This document shows positions 8,478 through 16,249 of a DNA stretch of 64,000 nucleotides, in pieces. Both the position numbers and the translations under genes were made by a program. How positions within the stretch are numbered: the stretch's first letter is position 1; the number at the start of each line of letters is the position of its first letter. The stretch comes from JAVBLG01 sp031553655 (GTDB lineage: Bacteria; Desulfobacterota; Desulfovibrionia; Desulfovibrionales; Desulfovibrionaceae): contig JAVBLG010000032.1 in the NCBI GenBank assembly GCA_031553655.1, positions 5,693 to 69,692 of the forward strand. The letters run 5' to 3'. Under the pieces are notes generated by a model that was not told where the DNA came from, did no database searches, and was given only the letters and a program-made list of their open reading frames with translations.

Positions 8478-9386
8478 CTAGGCACTACCAGGAGTCTTGG
8501 AGGTGCTCTTTATCGGGTGGAAAATGCCGGTCGCTATGCGAATAAATGCTTTGGCGGCCGGAGATGCCCGTCGTTCGTCAACCACCGCCAGAGCCACATC
8601 GCGCGATGCCGGGGGATTCAACGGTCTTATAACACAGCGAGGGTCAAGTTCTCGCGGCAACGCGGACCCGTTCAAAATGGTAACAGCGTCGCCGCGCGCC
8701 ACTGTGGCTATGGTGTCGGCCAGCTGCGAGGTGCGATAGCGTACATTTGGTTTCAGCCTTGCGGCCTGAAATAAATTCAAAATAAATTCTTCGGAGCCGG
8801 ACTTGGTTATTGCGAAAGAGCCGGCGCACAAATCTTTCAGTGAAACTGAACTATGACTGGCCAGGGGGTGGTTGGCGGGAATCAGCGCCAGCAGTTGATT
8901 TTTGATCAGCGGAAAGGTGGAAAGCAGCTCGTTAGGCAGCGTTACAAACCCCACATCAATATGGTAATCCGTCAACCACTGGATTACTTCTTTATCCGAC
9001 CCTTCGTCCACGTATATTTCAATATCGGGAAAATATTTACGGTATTTGTCCAGGATGGCGGGCAGCAGTCGTAATGAGGAAGTGGGGCCGAAAGAACCTA
9101 TGCGCAGGGTTCCCTTTTTTATTCCTCTGGAGTCGGAAGCTTCCTGGCGCATATATTCGGCCAATCCCAGAATGGCCCGAGCCCGTTGCAGCAGCCGCAT
9201 TCCGATATCAGTGAGTTCCATCCGCCTTTGATGACGATGGAATAATCCCACGCCAAATTCCTGTTCCAGGGCTTCAATAGCGTGTGATACTCCAGACTCG
9301 GAAATATCCGACAGCGAGGCCGCTGCCGCCGCGAAGTCTCCTCGTTCGGCAACCGCCAAAAAAATTTCAAGCTGCGTCAGCGTCAT
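8478..9386 (-). CDS. LysR-family transcriptional regulator
   Basis: This 302-residue protein has an N-terminal winged HTH starting MTLTQLEIFLAVAERGDF and a LysR substrate-binding domain (about 90-295; KKGTLRIGSFGP onward). The frame is open upstream to 9608, but the HTH begins at the ATG whose complement is at 9384-9386, so the shorter start is used. It is convergent with the export gene and not clearly linked to a target. Its predicted 5' leader contains a copy of the 43-bp hairpin repeat, and a TATAAT-containing promoter is seen about 85 bp upstream. The ligand cannot be inferred. Confidence 0.9.
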   Translation of the reverse strand: MTLTQLEIFLAVAERGDFAAAAASLSDISESGVSHAIEALEQEFGVGLFHRHQRRMELTDIGMRLLQRARAILGLAEYMRQEASDSRGIKKGTLRIGSFGPTSSLRLLPAILDKYRKYFPDIEIYVDEGSDKEVIQWLTDYHIDVGFVTLPNELLSTFPLIKNQLLALIPANHPLASHSSVSLKDLCAGSFAITKSGSEEFILNLFQAARLKPNVRYRTSQLADTIATVARGDAVTILNGSALPRELDPRCVIRPLNPPASRDVALAVVDERRASPAAKAFIRIATGIFHPIKSTSKTPGSA

Positions 9387-9398
9387 ACCTAACCATCC

Positions 9399-9440
9399 AT
9401 GTTTCAATCCACAGTAAGCTCCATCCGCAGACTGATTCCG
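9399..9440 (+). repeat. Dispersed 43-bp hairpin repeat, copy B
   Basis: The oriented sequence begins TGTTTCAATCCACAGT and matches the 32-kb copy at about 38 of 43 bases. The stem is weakened by two mismatches, but the TCCATCC loop is kept. It lies in the predicted 5' leader of the LysR-type gene, antisense relative to that transcript. Confidence 0.72.
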
Positions 9441-9470
9441 CTTGCGGCGAATAGGAACCGTACGGGTATT

Positions 9471-9497
9471 ATTATAACTGTTCGCATGCGATGGCAA
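9471..9497 (-). promoter_or_regulatory. Sigma-70-like promoter for the LysR-type gene
   Basis: On the minus strand TTGCCA is followed after 15 bp by a perfect TATAAT (complement at 9471-9476). The spacer is short. The transcript would start near 9464, leaving a leader of about 78 nt that includes repeat copy B. Confidence 0.45.
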
Positions 9498-9627
9498 CTT
9501 TATATTCCGACTTTGGCGGGCACTTGAATGACTCTGCGCCGGATAACGAAAAATTATCGCGCGACAACACTGTCGACGAGATGTTTCATTCGCAATTTTT
9601 TCCGGCAAGATAAAAAGTTTAGGAAAA

Positions 9628-9728
9628 GGGGGATGGGGGTCGGGGGAAGGGGGAAAGAAACCTTTTCAAAGGGCCGTTCGTATTGAGCGTAGCGAAATCG
9701 AACTAATCTATGAAAGCCCCCTTCCCCC
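9628..9728. other. G-quadruplex motif plus long inverted repeat in a 369-bp gene-free stretch
   Basis: The gene-free stretch 9387-9755 holds repeat B, the lysR promoter and this element. Four G5 tracts at 9628-9653 are separated by AT, TC and AA. The last two tracts (9642-9653) pair perfectly with a C5-TT-C5 stretch at 9717-9728, enclosing about 63 nt with smaller inverted repeats (CCTTTTCAAAGG; GTTCG...CGAAC). On the minus strand it starts 28 bp after the gcl stop, so it would be transcribed as gcl 3' UTR and could serve as its terminator. Confidence 0.6.
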
Positions 9729-9755
9729 GGCCGCCGGACCGCCTTTAGCTTGAAT

Positions 9756-11534
9756 CTATTCGGCGCAGTGCGGCGGATTGGTCGGCGCGTCTTCAGTGCA
9801 TAGGGCGCATTCCTCAAATTCCGTCACATTGTTAAGTTCCGTGCCCATGGAGATATTGGTCACTCTTTCCAAAATAATCTCCACAAGCACCGGCACCCGG
9901 TATTCACGCATCAATTCGCGGGCTTTGGCGAAAGCCGGGGCAATATCTTCCGGCTTGCGCACCCGTATTCCCTTGCAACCCAAACCTTCGGCCACCTTCA
10001 CATGGTCAACGCCGTACTGGCCCAACTCCGGCGAATTATTGTTTTCAAAAGAAAGCTGCACGCAATAATCCATGTTGAAAGCGCGCTGCGACTGGCGGAT
10101 CAACCCCAGATAGCTGTTGTTGAGCACAATGTGTATGTAGGGCAATTTGAACTGCGCGCCCACGGCCAGTTCTTCGATCATGAACTGAAAGTCGTAGTCG
10201 CCGGACAGGGCCACTACCTGCCGTTCGGGGTCGGCCTTGACCACACCCAGAGCGGCGGGCATGGTCCAGCCCAACGGTCCGGCCTGCGCCGAATTGATCC
10301 AATGCCGGGGCTTGTAAACATGCAGCATCTGCCCGGCCGCGATCTGCGACAGGCCGATGGTGGTTACATAGGTTACTTCCTTACCGAAGGCCCGGTTCAT
10401 TTCCTCGTACACGCGCTGCGGCTTCACCGGGGAATTATCAAAATGGGTCTTGCGCTGTTGCGCGGCGTCACTCTTGCGGGACAGACAGGACGAGGCCCAG
10501 GCTCCGAAGTCGGGCAGAGTGGTATTTTTACCGCGCAGCAAGTCCAGCATACCGGCCAACGCCATGCCCGCGTCGGAGACTATACCCAGGTCGGGGTTGA
10601 ATACTCTGCCGATTTGCGTCGGCTCCACGTCAATATGCACAAAAACGCGATCTTTGGTGTACACGTCCAGTGAGCCGGTGTGACGGTTGGCCCAACGGTT
10701 GCCTATGCCCAGAACAAAGTCCGCTTCCATAAAAGATTGATTGGCATAGCGATGCGAATGCTGAATGCCGATTCGTCCGATCATCAGCGGATGATCGTCG
10801 GGAATGCAACCCCAGCCCATAAGCGTGGGGATAACCGGAACCCCGGAGCGTTCGGCAAATTCCACCAGCAGGTTCGAGGCATCGGCATTGATCACGCCGC
10901 CCCCGGCAATGATCACCGGACGTTTGGCTTTGCCGAGCAATTCTAGAACCTTTTCCAACTGCCTAGGCGAAGCCGCTGGTTTGTAAACGGGCAGAGGCTC
11001 GTAACTGTCCACATCAAAGACAATTTCGGCCATTTGCACGTCAAAGGGCAGATCTATAAGCACCGGGCCGGGGCGACCGGAACGCATCAAATGAAAAGCC
11101 TGCTGAAAAACGCGGGGTACCTGGCCCGGTTCAAGTACGGTGGTGGCCATTTTAGTCAACGGGGCGGCAATTGAGGCGATGTTCACGCACTGAAAATCTT
11201 CCTTGTGCAAGCGAGCCTTCGGGGCCTGCCCGGTGATGCAGAGAATGGGAATGGAGTCGGAGCAGGCCGAGTACAGGCCGGTGATCATGTCAGTTCCACC
11301 CGGACCGGAGGTGCCCAGGCACACGCCGATATTGCCCGGTCTGGCTCTGGTGTAGCCCTCGGCCATGTGCGAAGCGCCTTCAACGTGGCGGGCCAGCACA
11401 TGGTCGATGCCTCCCGCCTGTTTCATAGCCGAATACAACGGATTGATGGCCGCCCCGGGCACGCCGAAAGCCGTGGTAATCCCTTCCTTGAGCATAACCT
11501 GAACCGCCGCGTCAACAGCACGCATTCTGGACAT
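9756..11534 (-). CDS. gcl: Glyoxylate carboligase (tartronate-semialdehyde synthase)
   Basis: This 592-residue ThDP/FAD enzyme joins two glyoxylates to tartronate semialdehyde and CO2. It resembles the E. coli enzyme almost end to end from memory, including the RHVEGASHMAEG segment, in which Val51 replaces the Glu conserved in other ThDP enzymes; this is the defining Gcl substitution. The ThDP-binding region (SGDYDFQFMIEELAVG) and the ERVTNISMG C-terminal segment are also present. The start at 11534 follows AGGAG; a longer frame to 11663 would run through operator and terminator sequence. It has its own upstream operator and is separated from glxR by an intrinsic terminator, so it is likely a separate transcription unit under the IclR regulator. 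Confidence 0.96.
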   Translation of the reverse strand: MSRMRAVDAAVQVMLKEGITTAFGVPGAAINPLYSAMKQAGGIDHVLARHVEGASHMAEGYTRARPGNIGVCLGTSGPGGTDMITGLYSACSDSIPILCITGQAPKARLHKEDFQCVNIASIAAPLTKMATTVLEPGQVPRVFQQAFHLMRSGRPGPVLIDLPFDVQMAEIVFDVDSYEPLPVYKPAASPRQLEKVLELLGKAKRPVIIAGGGVINADASNLLVEFAERSGVPVIPTLMGWGCIPDDHPLMIGRIGIQHSHRYANQSFMEADFVLGIGNRWANRHTGSLDVYTKDRVFVHIDVEPTQIGRVFNPDLGIVSDAGMALAGMLDLLRGKNTTLPDFGAWASSCLSRKSDAAQQRKTHFDNSPVKPQRVYEEMNRAFGKEVTYVTTIGLSQIAAGQMLHVYKPRHWINSAQAGPLGWTMPAALGVVKADPERQVVALSGDYDFQFMIEELAVGAQFKLPYIHIVLNNSYLGLIRQSQRAFNMDYCVQLSFENNNSPELGQYGVDHVKVAEGLGCKGIRVRKPEDIAPAFAKARELMREYRVPVLVEIILERVTNISMGTELNNVTEFEECALCTEDAPTNPPHCAE

Positions 11535-11596
11535 AATCGTCTCCTTTTCTATTTCTCCCGTCGTCTGGCTGACGAATGGGGGGATTTTTGCGGTTA

Positions 11597-11613
11597 ATTT
11601 CTTATTAGGAAAT
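11597..11613. promoter_or_regulatory. Predicted IclR-type operator upstream of gcl
   Basis: ATTTCTTA-T-TAGGAAAT is a near-perfect 8+1+8 palindrome, one base off symmetry, about 63 bp before the gcl ATG. It matches the perfect palindrome before the iclR gene (14390-14406). An overlapping GGAAATTTAGTTTCC at 11608-11622 gives a second, weaker symmetry. Confidence 0.6.
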
Positions 11614-11633
11614 TTAGTTTCCAAATATAGTCG

Positions 11634-11688
11634 TAAAAAAACGCCTGCGCAACGACCGCCCAAGGCGGTCCAGGCAGGCGGTTTTTTC
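11634..11688 (-). terminator. Intrinsic terminator after glxR (possibly bidirectional)
   Basis: An outer stem CGCCTGC/GCAGGCG encloses an inner stem GACCGCC/GGCGGTC. It is flanked by an A-run on one side and a T-run on the other, so it can work on both strands. It begins directly after the glxR stop and isolates gcl from glxR. Confidence 0.85.
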
Positions 11689-11690
11689 TG

Positions 11691-12596
11691 TTATTTCGGC
11701 GCGGAGCTTCCGCTCTTTTTTACCTCAAAGCCGGACAGTTTTTCATAAAAGCGCACCAGAGCGGAATGATCCGCCTGGCCCAGGCCGTCCACAGTAAGAG
11801 CTTGCATCATTTCCATGACTGAGGCGGAAAGCGGCAGGGGCACGCCAACGCCGTGCCCGGTTTCCATAACATTACCGAGATCCTTAATATGCAGATCAAT
11901 TTTGAATCCTGGCTTGATATTGCGCTCAAGCATCATGGGAGCCTTGGCTTCCATAACCGTGGAACCGGCCAGTCCGCCGCGTATGGCCTGGAACACCAGC
12001 TCGGGATCAGCTCCAGCCTTGGCCGCCAGGGTCATGGCTTCGGAAAGAGCGGCTATATTAACAGCCACCACAATCTGATTGGCCAGTTTGGCTATGTTGC
12101 CGGCTCCGATTTCACCCACGCGCACCACGGACGAAGCCATGGCCTTCAACACGGGCAGGGCTTCGGCAAAATCGGCCTCGGCACCTCCCACCATTACCGA
12201 AAGAGTGCCCTCCACAGCCTTGGGTTCGCCACCGCTGACCGGGGCGTCAAGCATGCGGATTTTTTGGGCGGCCAGCTTGGTATGTATGTCGCGCGCGGCC
12301 AGAGGCGCTATGGAACTCATGTCCACCAGCAAGGTTCCCGGTTTGGCGTGTTCGGCCACGCCGCCGGGGCCAAGGACCACTTCGGCCACTTGAGGCGAAT
12401 TGGGCAGCATGGTGATAATTATGTTGCAGCGTCCGGCCAGCTCTGCCACCGAAGCGGCGGGCACGGCCCCGGACGCGGCTACTTCATCCACTGCCGCGCG
12501 GCTGCGGTTGAAGCATACAACTTCGTGCCCGGTTTTAAGCAGGTTGCGGCACATGGGCTTGCCCATTATTCCCAACCCTATGAATCCTATAGACAT
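11691..12596 (-). CDS. glxR: Tartronate semialdehyde reductase (2-hydroxy-3-oxopropionate reductase)
   Basis: This 301-residue beta-hydroxyacid dehydrogenase has the NAD(P)-binding GFIGLGIMGKPM at the N-terminus, the substrate-binding DAPVSGGEPKAVEGTLS near residue 120 and the catalytic lysine in GAGNIAKLANQ near 170. It reduces the tartronate semialdehyde made by Gcl to glycerate. It follows hyi by 21 bp on the minus strand and ends at a strong terminator. GarR is a close alternative, but the gcl/hyi context favours the glyoxylate role. Confidence 0.92.
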   Translation of the reverse strand: MSIGFIGLGIMGKPMCRNLLKTGHEVVCFNRSRAAVDEVAASGAVPAASVAELAGRCNIIITMLPNSPQVAEVVLGPGGVAEHAKPGTLLVDMSSIAPLAARDIHTKLAAQKIRMLDAPVSGGEPKAVEGTLSVMVGGAEADFAEALPVLKAMASSVVRVGEIGAGNIAKLANQIVVAVNIAALSEAMTLAAKAGADPELVFQAIRGGLAGSTVMEAKAPMMLERNIKPGFKIDLHIKDLGNVMETGHGVGVPLPLSASVMEMMQALTVDGLGQADHSALVRFYEKLSGFEVKKSGSSAPK

Positions 12597-12617
12597 TTGA
12601 TTGCCTCCAGTTCTGCC

Positions 12618-13400
12618 TTATCTAGTTTTGTAGGGGGCAAACCAGCCGAGACCGTCAACAGTTTTGCCCGCCGGATTGTACTCACAGCCGATATAGCCCT
12701 GATATCCCATGGCATCGACCACGGAAAACACATAATCATAATTCAGCTCGCCCTGATCCGGCTCGTGCCGTTCCGGCGCGCTGGCCAGCTGGCAATGGCC
12801 GATTATGGGCAAATATTCTTTAAAACGTTGGCAAACACAACCTTCTTCCATTTGCACGTGGAAAAAGTCGTATTGAAGTTTCAGATTTGGCTTGTCCAGT
12901 TCCGCTATATACGCGGCGGCCTGTCCTTGAGTGCGCAGAAAATAGCCGGGCATACTACGCTGATTTATGGCTTCAAGTCCCACGCTTATTCCGTGCGGCG
13001 CGAAGAAGTCAGCTGCCTTGGCGATATTGGCCTTGTAAACACGTTCCATCTCGGCTCGATCCATACCTGAGGGGATCATGCCCGCCATGGCGTGTACAAT
13101 GGTGCAACCTGTGGCTTTGGCAAATCCCAGAGCCGTTTCCAGGCTTCCGGCAAATTCATCCTCGCGGCCGGGCAGAGCCGCAAGGCCGCGCTCGCCTTTT
13201 TCCCAATCACCAGCGGGAAGATTGAAAAGGGCTTGTTTTAAAGAGAATTTTTTGAGTGGCGCGGCCACTTCCTCGGGGGAAAAGGCATACGGAAAAAGAT
13301 ATTCCACAGCCGAAAATCCGGCTTCGGCCGCCAGAACAAAACGCTCCAGAAACGGAACCTCGGTGAACATCATACTAAGATTGGCTGCAAAACGCGGCAT
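12618..13400 (-). CDS. hyi: Hydroxypyruvate isomerase
   Basis: This 260-residue TIM-barrel protein of the xylose-isomerase-like superfamily has the Hyi opening MPRFAANLSMMFTE and metal/active-site segments around GLEAINQRSMPG, QYDFFHVQ and CEYNPAG. It interconverts hydroxypyruvate and tartronate semialdehyde. ATG 13400 follows GGAGGTTTGACC, so the longer frame to 13460 is rejected. It lies between iclR (upstream) and glxR (downstream), all on the minus strand. Confidence 0.92.
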   Translation of the reverse strand: MPRFAANLSMMFTEVPFLERFVLAAEAGFSAVEYLFPYAFSPEEVAAPLKKFSLKQALFNLPAGDWEKGERGLAALPGREDEFAGSLETALGFAKATGCTIVHAMAGMIPSGMDRAEMERVYKANIAKAADFFAPHGISVGLEAINQRSMPGYFLRTQGQAAAYIAELDKPNLKLQYDFFHVQMEEGCVCQRFKEYLPIIGHCQLASAPERHEPDQGELNYDYVFSVVDAMGYQGYIGCEYNPAGKTVDGLGWFAPYKTR

Positions 13401-13490
13401 GGTCAAACCTCCTGTATTCTCCGGAAAAGGCACGGATGCGCCGTAATTCCGGTATCTCATGTTATTACGACGGCTTCGCCGCCTACGTCA

Positions 13491-13564
13491 CGGACACTTT
13501 ATATCTTGACGGCCCGGGCCACATCCGGGCCGTCAAAGCATTTTGCTAATTTCGTTCGCAAAAT
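13491..13564 (+). repeat. Palindromic dispersed repeat (family 2), copy 1
   Basis: Conserved blocks in order are CGGACACTTT, GACGGCCC, GGGCCGT and AGCATTTTGC, then a complementary GCAAAAT. The same order occurs on the minus strand at 61654-61725. It contains a perfect 12-bp stem (13506-13517 with 13525-13536, 7-nt loop) and overlaps the last codons of iclR, so it may also terminate that transcript, although no T-run follows. Confidence 0.6.
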
Positions 13565-14346
13565 TCTTTGTATCCCATACCAATTGAAATTTCCGCGCAG
13601 GCTTTCTTTACCATTTGTCCCAGTTCAGCCAGGCGTTCCAACCCTCCGCGAACCACCGGCCAGGATATGCTCACTCCGCCGGTGGCTTGCCCGGAATAAT
13701 CAAGAACCGCCGCGCCCACGCAGATAATGCCTTCTTCGTTTTCCTCAAGGTCTACGGCATATCCTCTTTCCCGCGCCTCGGCGGTCTGGGCCAGGTAAAT
13801 CTCTTTGCTGGTGACGCTACGCAAGGTTTTGGGTTCAAAGGAAAAACCTTCAAGTAAATAAGCCTGCTCATGCTCGGGCAGCCAGGCGAAAACAGCCTTG
13901 CCCACTGCGGTATAGGTCCATTCGGCTCGGCCGCCGATTTTGGAATGCATGCGCAGCGAACGTGTTCCTTCGTATTTGTCGATGTAGATCAAGTCTCCGA
14001 TATGATACGAGGCCAGGTTAACAGATTCGTCTGTGGCAGCTTCCAGTCGCTCCAGCACGGGGCGGGCCGCCGTGCGAATGTCCATGCCCTCGATAAGCTG
14101 TGACCCCAGCTCCACAAGCTTGTATCCCAAAAAATAACGTCTTGTGGCCGGATCCTGGCGCACAAAGTCCTGTTCGGCCATGGTCGACAGCATCTTGGAC
14201 ACGCTGGCCGTGTTTATGCCGCTTAATGCGGCCAGATCTTTCACCCTGGCCCCACCGCGCTGCTTGCCCACCAGTTCCAATAATCTCAAGGCCGAACGCA
14301 ATGATTTGATCGTGCTGCCGGAAGATTTGCCCGTTCCCTGTGTCAT
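13546..14346 (-). CDS. IclR-family transcriptional regulator of glyoxylate genes
   Basis: This 266-residue protein has an N-terminal winged HTH (about 12-75: SLRSALRLLELVGKQ, then LSGINTASVSKMLSTM) and an IclR effector domain (about 90-255, with SWPVVRG near the end). AllR/IclR relatives repress glyoxylate or acetate genes and are released by small acids. Two palindromes lie directly upstream, one overlapping the likely -10, so autoregulation is inferred; the same palindrome before gcl makes that gene a probable target. Its stop lies inside the family 2 repeat. The effector is most likely glyoxylate, by context only. Confidence 0.9.
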   Translation of the reverse strand: MTQGTGKSSGSTIKSLRSALRLLELVGKQRGGARVKDLAALSGINTASVSKMLSTMAEQDFVRQDPATRRYFLGYKLVELGSQLIEGMDIRTAARPVLERLEAATDESVNLASYHIGDLIYIDKYEGTRSLRMHSKIGGRAEWTYTAVGKAVFAWLPEHEQAYLLEGFSFEPKTLRSVTSKEIYLAQTAEARERGYAVDLEENEEGIICVGAAVLDYSGQATGGVSISWPVVRGGLERLAELGQMVKKACAEISIGMGYKEFCERN

Positions 14347-14389
14347 GTGTCACCATTTTGGGCAAGTTTTGTCTGCCCCCTTGAAAATT

Positions 14390-14426
14390 ATTTCTTAATA
14401 AGAAATTTAATTTGCTAATAAGAAAT
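14390..14426. promoter_or_regulatory. Tandem operators for the IclR-type regulator
   Basis: Site 1 (14390-14406) is a perfect 8+1+8 palindrome, ATTTCTTA-A-TAAGAAAT. Site 2 (14410-14426), ATTTGCTA-A-TAAGAAAT, matches at 6 of 8 symmetric positions. The centres are 20 bp apart, about two helical turns, which suits cooperative binding. Site 2 overlaps the proposed -10 of the gene. Confidence 0.65.
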
Positions 14427-14451
14427 TACTCGTTTTGCCAAAGTATGTCAA
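14423..14451 (-). promoter_or_regulatory. Sigma-70-like promoter of the iclR gene
   Basis: On the minus strand a consensus TTGACA (complement at 14446-14451) is followed after exactly 17 bp by TAATTT (complement at 14423-14428). Operator site 2 covers the -10 region, consistent with repression. Confidence 0.5.
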
Positions 14452-14477
14452 CAGCGATCCACTGCTGACACAGCACG

Positions 14478-14504
14478 AAAAAAAGGCTCGCTTTTTCACG
14501 AGCC
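14478..14504 (-). terminator. Intrinsic terminator of the flagellin gene
   Basis: On the minus strand GGCTCG-TGAAAAAG-CGAGCC is followed by seven T. It lies about 45 bp past the flagellin stop. Confidence 0.88.
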
Positions 14505-14549
14505 GGAAAGAATGGTTTTTATACCGACAAAGAAGATAAGGAAATTTTA

Positions 14550-16025
14550 TCAGCCGCCGATAATTTGCATGGCCATTTTGGGTAGAGAGTTGGCTTGGGC
14601 CAGCATGGCCACAGCGGATTGAGTGAGAATTTGATTACGCGTGAATTCAGTCATTTCAGTAGCCACATCCACGTCGGAAATGCGCGATTCGGACATTTGC
14701 AGATTTTCAGCCTGGATATTAAGATTGCTGATGGTGTTTTCCAGGCGGTTTTGCAATGCGCCAAGATGGGCGCGAGTTTTGTCTTTTTTTACTATGGCAC
14801 TGTCTATTCGTTCCAGCATGTTTTGCGCCAGATCCTGGGTAGCGACGTCGGGAACGTATATGGTTGTGCTTCCATCCACATCGATTCGCCTTTGTACACT
14901 TTGCGGCACGGGGTCTACCAGAGCTACGATTATCAAATTGTTAGAGGCAACGGGGTTTCCAGATGAATCAAGAGGAGCCGTGTTAAAATAAAGGGCGTTG
15001 CAGCTGCCGGTGTACTCGTATTTGATCGGAAACCCGGTCATACCACTGGATGGGATACTGAACGATGCTGACTGGTTGTAGGTTGCCCCAGAGAACAAAC
15101 CGCTGCTGTTCATCCAGGACTGCAGATCTGTTGCATTATTAACGCCGAATTGTGCCCACAGGGAGTTCGCATTTCCTGGCGTAGTTCCTGCTATGTGGGT
15201 GCCGTCCGGGGCGAATACCTGGTATTGGATTATATTGGTGGTCGGGCGCTGGGTGGTCAAGGTTCCCAGGGCGGTGATGTCGCTATATATATGGTAGTTG
15301 GTGCCGTACGAGTTGGGAGGAGCAATATTCGTAATCACAGTAGGCCCGGTCATACCCAGGGCGCTGGCAATGGGGTTGTTGCTACCGAGATTGGAAAGCC
15401 ATAAGTTATAATTTGTGGTGTTTATGGTTCGCCATTCATGTATCGGCTCGACGATGACTGCGTCGAACAGCCCAAGTCCCTTGGTGGTGGAATCGTCTAT
15501 TTCAATGTAATAGTAGTCCTCGGCAGAGTCGTTACCTGTGCCGAAATGAATTTTGGCCGCCCCGGTGGAAGTTAGGCCCGAACCGTCATGAGTTCCCTGC
15601 AAATTGCCGTTTAGCAGATGAATGCCGTTGAAGTCGGTTGAATTGGCTATACGGTCTATTTCCGCAGCCATGGCCAAAAATTCGCTGTTGATCATCAGAC
15701 GCTGGGTGGAGTCATAGGTGCCGGTGGCGGCCTGCTCGGACAGTTCCTTCATGCGGATGAGTTTTTCATCGATGATTCCCAGCGCGCCGTCAGCGGTCTG
15801 AATGAGCGAAATGGCGTCGTTGGCATTACGCACGCCCTGCTGAAGAGTCTTAATGTCGGCCCGTTGAAGTTCGCGTATGGCCAGCCCGGCGGCGTCGTCG
15901 GAAGCGGAAAACACGCGCAGCCCGGAAGAGAGGCGGCGGGTGGAATCTGATAGAGAGGAATAATGGGTATTGAGATTGCGTGCCGCATTGGAGGCCATGA
16001 GGTTGTGATTGATCACCAGGGACAT
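14550..16025 (-). CDS. fliC: Flagellin
   Basis: This 491-residue protein forms the flagellar filament. The conserved N-terminal D0/D1 region (MSLVINHNLMASNAARNL; RRLSSGLRV; SASDDAAGLAI) and C-terminal region (RISDVDVATEMTEFTR; QSAVAMLAQANSLPK) flank a variable Asn/Thr/Ser-rich centre (about 150-400), expected to be surface exposed. It is longer than the roughly 290-residue flagellins I recall from some Desulfovibrio. The start at 16025 follows AGGAGGCGGCAAAA; a longer frame to 16076 would lie inside the promoter. No other flagellar gene is adjacent, so it is a stand-alone filament gene under sigma-54 control. Confidence 0.96.
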   Translation of the reverse strand: MSLVINHNLMASNAARNLNTHYSSLSDSTRRLSSGLRVFSASDDAAGLAIRELQRADIKTLQQGVRNANDAISLIQTADGALGIIDEKLIRMKELSEQAATGTYDSTQRLMINSEFLAMAAEIDRIANSTDFNGIHLLNGNLQGTHDGSGLTSTGAAKIHFGTGNDSAEDYYYIEIDDSTTKGLGLFDAVIVEPIHEWRTINTTNYNLWLSNLGSNNPIASALGMTGPTVITNIAPPNSYGTNYHIYSDITALGTLTTQRPTTNIIQYQVFAPDGTHIAGTTPGNANSLWAQFGVNNATDLQSWMNSSGLFSGATYNQSASFSIPSSGMTGFPIKYEYTGSCNALYFNTAPLDSSGNPVASNNLIIVALVDPVPQSVQRRIDVDGSTTIYVPDVATQDLAQNMLERIDSAIVKKDKTRAHLGALQNRLENTISNLNIQAENLQMSESRISDVDVATEMTEFTRNQILTQSAVAMLAQANSLPKMAMQIIGG

Positions 16026-16059
16026 TTTTGCCGCCTCCTGTATAGATTGTGCTTTACTG

Positions 16060-16075
16060 TGCAAGAGAGGGGCCA
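16060..16075 (-). promoter_or_regulatory. Sigma-54 promoter of the flagellin gene
   Basis: On the minus strand TGGCCCCTCTCTTGCA has GG and GC separated by exactly 10 bp, as in the sigma-54 -24/-12 consensus. The predicted transcript start is about 20-25 nt before the flagellin ATG. The remaining gene-free bases to 16249 contain only a short hairpin (TGCCGCG/CGCGGCA, near 16139). Confidence 0.8.
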
Positions 16076-16249
16076 TGCGTAAAAATGTAGCTATAACAGC
16101 ATATCAAATGAATTGTTTTTTATTGCGCCTGCAAATATTGCCGCGTCGAGGCGCGGCAGCCCTATGATTTCCGAATAACGCTATCTTGTGCTTTGTCCTG
16201 AACGCGTCTAAACTACTGCCAAATTTTTTTTGCCAAGGATGTTCCCCCA

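Noticed and set aside
11853..13070. 405-codon plus-strand frame across glxR and hyi
   Set aside because: Antisense to two well-identified enzymes with good starts; no ribosome binding site or motif.
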